From NCBI GenBank assembly GCA_019694835.1, contig JAIBBE010000006.1, positions 1 to 26,180 on the forward strand: 26,180 bases of DNA, in the 5' to 3' direction. This DNA is from Fimbriimonadaceae bacterium (lineage in GTDB: Bacteria; Armatimonadota; Fimbriimonadia; Fimbriimonadales; Fimbriimonadaceae). Shown here piece after piece: positions 23,267 through 26,180 of the stretch. Numbering within the stretch: position 1 is the stretch's first letter; the number at the start of each line of letters is the position of its first letter. The position numbers and the translations under genes were made by a program. The notes below the pieces were generated by a model. That model was not told the origin of the DNA. It worked only from the letters and a program-made list of their open reading frames with translations, and ran no database searches.

Positions 23267-24262
23267 ATGAACAAATCTCTCGTGACCGGCGGGGCCGGGT
23301 TCATTGGCTCTCACGTCGCCCGCCACCTCGTCCAGGCCGGGCATAATGTCGTGGTTCTTGACGATCTCAGCGGCGGCTTCGCGGATCAGGCGCCGCCGGG
23401 AGCCGAGCTGGTTCAAGGCACGATCCTCGATCACGCGCTGCTGAGCCGCCTCTTCGATCAGCACCGATTCGACTACGTCTATCACCTTGCGGCCTACGCG
23501 GCCGAAGGACTGAGCCACTTCATCAAGCGGTTCAACTACGAGAACAACCTCGTCGGGAGCGTCAACCTGATCAACGAGTCGGTGAAGCACAACGTGAAGT
23601 GCTTTGTCTTTACCTCATCCATCGCGGTTTATGGCGCCCTCAAGCCCCCGATGCGCGAGGAAGACACGCCGCGGCCCGAAGATCCCTACGGCATCGCCAA
23701 GCTCGCGGTGGAGCAGGACCTGCGGACCACCCACGAGATGTTTGGCCTGCCCTACGTGATCTTCCGTCCGCACAACGTCTACGGGGAGCACCAGAACCTT
23801 GGAGACCGGTACCGCAACGTGGTGGGCATCTTCATGAATCAGCTCATGCAGGGCAAGCCGCTCACGGTCTTCGGCGATGGCCTGCAGACGCGCGCTTTCA
23901 GCTATATCGACGACGTCGCGCCGTGGATCGCCTGGTCCCCCGAAATCCAGCTCGCGCGGAACGAAACTTTCAACATCGGAGCGGATGAAGAGTACTCGGT
24001 CAAGGAACTGGCGGAAGCTACCATGAAGGCCCTCGGAGTCCGCGGCGAACTCCGGTACCTGCCGGCCCGGCAGGAGGTGGTTCACGCCTGGGCCGACCAC
24101 TCCAAGGCAAGGCGCGTGTTCGGAATGGGCCCGCGGGTGTCTCTCGAAGAGGGCCTTGGGCGGATGGCCGCCTGGGCCCGAAACGCCGGGGTTCGGAAGA
24201 GCCGCCGGTTCGAGAACATCGAAATCGACCGGGGTCTGCCTGCCGTCTGGAAAGAGGACTAG
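23267..24262 (+). CDS. NAD-dependent sugar epimerase/dehydratase (extended SDR)
   Basis: A 331-residue extended short-chain dehydrogenase acting on a nucleotide sugar. The Rossmann glycine motif GGAGFIG is at 8-14, with an acidic residue closing the second strand (LDDLSGG), favouring NAD. The catalytic set is Ser117/Ser118 (FTSSIAVYG), Tyr141 and Lys145 (YGIAK). RPHNVYGEHQNLGDRYRNVV and the C-terminal IEIDRGLPAVW resemble UDP-glucose/UDP-GlcNAc 4-epimerase-like enzymes of polysaccharide loci. Whether it epimerises C4 or performs another step cannot be settled. It starts at ATG 23267, 83 nt from the divergent acyltransferase, and leads a plus-strand unit with two GTs (23-nt gap, then TTGA overlap). 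The sugar it makes is probably used by one of these. Confidence 0.93.
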   Translation: MNKSLVTGGAGFIGSHVARHLVQAGHNVVVLDDLSGGFADQAPPGAELVQGTILDHALLSRLFDQHRFDYVYHLAAYAAEGLSHFIKRFNYENNLVGSVNLINESVKHNVKCFVFTSSIAVYGALKPPMREEDTPRPEDPYGIAKLAVEQDLRTTHEMFGLPYVIFRPHNVYGEHQNLGDRYRNVVGIFMNQLMQGKPLTVFGDGLQTRAFSYIDDVAPWIAWSPEIQLARNETFNIGADEEYSVKELAEATMKALGVRGELRYLPARQEVVHAWADHSKARRVFGMGPRVSLEEGLGRMAAWARNAGVRKSRRFENIEIDRGLPAVWKED

Positions 24263-24285
24263 GCGCCCGAAAAGCGGCGTTCGCG

Positions 24286-25383
24286 ATGCCTCGGGTCCTT
24301 TTTGTCGCCGCTCACCGCCTCAATCGAGCGCCGAGCCAGCGGTTCCGCTTCGAGCAGTACCTCGACTACCTCCGCTCCGAAGGTATCGATTGCACGATCT
24401 CCCCCCTGCTCTCCGCCGACGACGACCGGCTCTTCTACGGAAAGGCGAGCGCGTTCTCGAAGGCGTGGGTGCTGGCCCGGGGCGCCGTTCTTCGAACCAG
24501 GGACGTGCGGCGCGCAGCGCAATTTGACACGGTGTTCGTGCAGCGGGAGGCCTTCTTCGGCGGCTGGCCGGTCTTCGAAAAAGCGTTCAAGCGGACCGGG
24601 ACACCTCTTGTCCTCGACTTCGACGACGCCATCTGGTTGCTCGACGTCTCCGACGCCAACCGCCGCTATGGCTGGCTGAAACGCCCTCAGAAAACCGCGG
24701 AAATCGCGCGGCTGGCGGACCTGGTCATCGCCGGGAACTCCTACCTTCTCGATTACGCCAGGGCTCAGAACCCAAGCGTCACCCTGATCCCGACCACCAT
24801 CGATACCGAGTCGTACCGAAGATCCGCCCCCGCGGCGCGGACGGACGACCTGTGCATCGGCTGGACCGGCAGCACGACCACCATCAAACACTTTCACCAG
24901 AGCGTTCCCGCGCTGGTTCAACTGAAGGCTCAATGGGGTCACCGTCTGCGGTTCAGGGTGATCGGTGATGGTTCGTACCGGAACGAGACTCTGGGGATCG
25001 TGGGGGAGCCTTGGGACCCTGGCACGGAGATCGAGAGCCTGTGCGGGATGGACATCGGCATCATGCCTCTGCCGGACGACGAATGGTCTCGTGGAAAGTG
25101 CGGTCTCAAGGGCCTTCAGTTCATGGCCCTGGAGATCCCGGTGGTCATGGAGAACGTCGGGGCCAACAAGGAGATCGTGACCGATGGCCGCGATGGATTT
25201 CTCGCTTCGGGAAATGACGAATGGGTTTCGAAGCTCTCGTCCCTGGTGGCTTCAGCGGAAATGCGACAGCGGATGGGCCTTGCCGGGAGAGCGACGGTCG
25301 AGGCGCGTTTCTCGGTGAACTCACAGAAGGGGGCATACGTCCAGGCCCTGCGGAACGTGTTCGGGAAGAGACGATCTCCTTGA
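24286..25383 (+). CDS. Glycosyltransferase, GT4-like
   Basis: A 365-residue GT-B enzyme. The N-terminus (MPRVLFVAAHRLNRAPSQRF) and the VLDFDDAIWL motif define a subgroup of GT4 enzymes frequent in exopolysaccharide loci. IGWTGSTTTIKH starts the donor domain, and GKCGLKGLQFMALEIPVVM ENVGANKEIV supplies the phosphate-binding lysine and glutamate positions. ATG 24286 lies 23 nt after the epimerase stop, with only a weak ribosome site. The stop overlaps the TTG start of the following GT (TTGA). Codon use is more GC-rich than in the GTs at 5186-9604. Substrates unknown. Confidence 0.9.
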   Translation: MPRVLFVAAHRLNRAPSQRFRFEQYLDYLRSEGIDCTISPLLSADDDRLFYGKASAFSKAWVLARGAVLRTRDVRRAAQFDTVFVQREAFFGGWPVFEKAFKRTGTPLVLDFDDAIWLLDVSDANRRYGWLKRPQKTAEIARLADLVIAGNSYLLDYARAQNPSVTLIPTTIDTESYRRSAPAARTDDLCIGWTGSTTTIKHFHQSVPALVQLKAQWGHRLRFRVIGDGSYRNETLGIVGEPWDPGTEIESLCGMDIGIMPLPDDEWSRGKCGLKGLQFMALEIPVVMENVGANKEIVTDGRDGFLASGNDEWVSKLSSLVASAEMRQRMGLAGRATVEARFSVNSQKGAYVQALRNVFGKRRSP

Positions 25384-26180
25384 CCCCTCCGTCACGCGTT
25401 CTCCGCGTCTTCTCGCGACTGAACATCGGCGGGCCATCCCTCCATGTCATTCATCTGAGCGCCGGTCTTGTCGATCATGGTTTCGAAACGCGGCTGGTGG
25501 TGGGAACGACCGATCCCCGGGAAGGGGATTTCCTTGACCTCGCCGAGGCGCGCGGCGTCGACCTGACCGTTCTTCCCGAATTGGGCCGGGCCATCCGGCC
25601 GCTCAACGACATGCGGGCCCTGTCGCGGCTGTACTGGCTCATGCGGCGGGAGCGACCGGCCATCGTCCACACCCACACCGCCAAGGCGGGTGCGCTCGGA
25701 CGGATCGCGGCGCGGCTGGCCCGGGTTCCGGTCGTGGTGCACACGTATCACGGTCACGTCCTGTCCGGCTATTTCCACCCGCTCACGAGCCTCTTGTTTC
25801 GGGGGCTGGAGCGCGGCGTCGGCCACGCCACCGATGCCATTCTGACCGTATCCGAATCCGTGAAGAGTGATCTCGTGCGCCTCGGCGTGGCCCCGGAGAG
25901 TCGCATACGAGTCCTCCCCCTGGGACTGGACCTCGCGCCCCTCGCAGGATCGCTTCCTGGCGGGGCCTTGCGGGCGGCGGCGGGCTGGGCACGGGATACC
26001 CGGGTCGTCGGAATTGTGGGCCGGCTGGTGCCCATCAAGGACCTCGACACCTTCATCGATGCAGCCGTCATCCTGGCCTCGGCCAAGGATGACATCCGCT
26101 TCGCGGTGGTGGGCGATGGGGAGGAACGGGCGCGTATCCAGGCGCGGGGGGCATCGCTCCTGGGCGACCGGATCCACTTC
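25380..26180 (+). CDS. Glycosyltransferase, GT4-like, 3' part outside window
   Basis: An open frame of 267 codons runs to the window end without a stop, so this is the N-terminal two thirds of a GT-B enzyme. The start region reads TPPSRVLRVFSRLNIGGPSLHV, whose glycine-rich loop binds the nucleotide sugar. HTHTAKAGALGRIAAR followed by VVVHTYHGHVLSGYF is a strong signature of a GT4 subgroup in exopolysaccharide loci. The donor domain begins at VVGIVGRLVPIKDLDTFIDA. The best start is TTG at 25380, in a TTGA overlap with the previous stop; the first in-frame ATG is about 230 nt further and would remove the nucleotide loop. The local sequence is very GC-rich (68% in a 60-nt count at 25561-25620). 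Confidence 0.9.
   Translation, partial: MTPPSRVLRVFSRLNIGGPSLHVIHLSAGLVDHGFETRLVVGTTDPREGDFLDLAEARGVDLTVLPELGRAIRPLNDMRALSRLYWLMRRERPAIVHTHTAKAGALGRIAARLARVPVVVHTYHGHVLSGYFHPLTSLLFRGLERGVGHATDAILTVSESVKSDLVRLGVAPESRIRVLPLGLDLAPLAGSLPGGALRAAAGWARDTRVVGIVGRLVPIKDLDTFIDAAVILASAKDDIRFAVVGDGEERARIQARGASLLGDRIHF

Noticed and set aside
1..26180. tRNA, rRNA, CRISPR array, or JUMPstart/ops element (GGCGGTAG)
   Set aside because: None was found on reading either strand; no regularly spaced repeats and no ops core upstream of the operons.

Overview
The window is a GC-rich stretch of bacterial chromosome devoted to surface polysaccharide synthesis. A Wzm/Wzt-type ABC polysaccharide exporter, an outer-membrane beta-barrel candidate with a signal peptide and a HisH/HisF/WbpG-type amidination module point to a Gram-negative organism building an O-antigen or similar envelope polysaccharide. 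I cannot assign a phylum. No rRNA, tRNA or CRISPR was seen.

Layout: (1) 1-1233, minus strand, 5' part of a probable outer-membrane beta-barrel protein, cut by the window edge. (2) 1328-9604, plus strand, a long operon-like block: glycosyltransferase (GT), HisH-like glutaminase, HisF-like ammonia-channel protein, WbpG/PseA-like sugar amidotransferase, then four more GTs. Two of those GTs are preceded by micro-ORFs that overlap their start codons. (3) 9558-10715 (minus) GT and 10896-11708 (plus) FkbM methyltransferase. (4) 14737 down to 11709, minus strand: Wzm permease, Wzt ATPase with a C-terminal extension, family 2 GT. (5) 14991-19973, plus strand: DegT-type sugar aminotransferase, WbqC-like protein, two tandem paralogous beta-propeller glycosidase-like proteins, and a GNAT acetyltransferase fused to a SAM methyltransferase. 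The last four genes overlap, or nearly overlap, one another. (6) 19974-20335: intergenic, holding a decayed transposase fragment. (7) 20336-23183: a GT-C-like membrane protein (plus) convergent with an acyltransferase-3 protein (minus). (8) 23267-26180, plus strand: NAD-dependent sugar epimerase/dehydratase and two GTs, the last cut by the window end.

Working model (inference): the GTs assemble a long repeat unit on a lipid carrier. The amidotransferase module makes an acetamidino sugar. The 14991-19973 operon makes and modifies an amino sugar. Methyltransferases and the acyltransferase decorate or cap the chain. Wzm/Wzt exports it, with the Wzt C-terminal domain as the likely reader of the chain end. 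No initiating transferase, Wzx/Wzy or complete nucleotide-sugar pathway lies in the window, so the locus probably continues on both sides.

The best candidates for something undescribed are the five-gene 14991-19973 module, with its duplicated propeller proteins and fused acetyltransferase-methyltransferase, and the HisF paralogue that has lost the Asp11 position while keeping the ammonia-gate residues. Secondary signals are repeated ACCCGC half-sites in two divergent promoter regions and the coupled micro-ORFs before two GTs.
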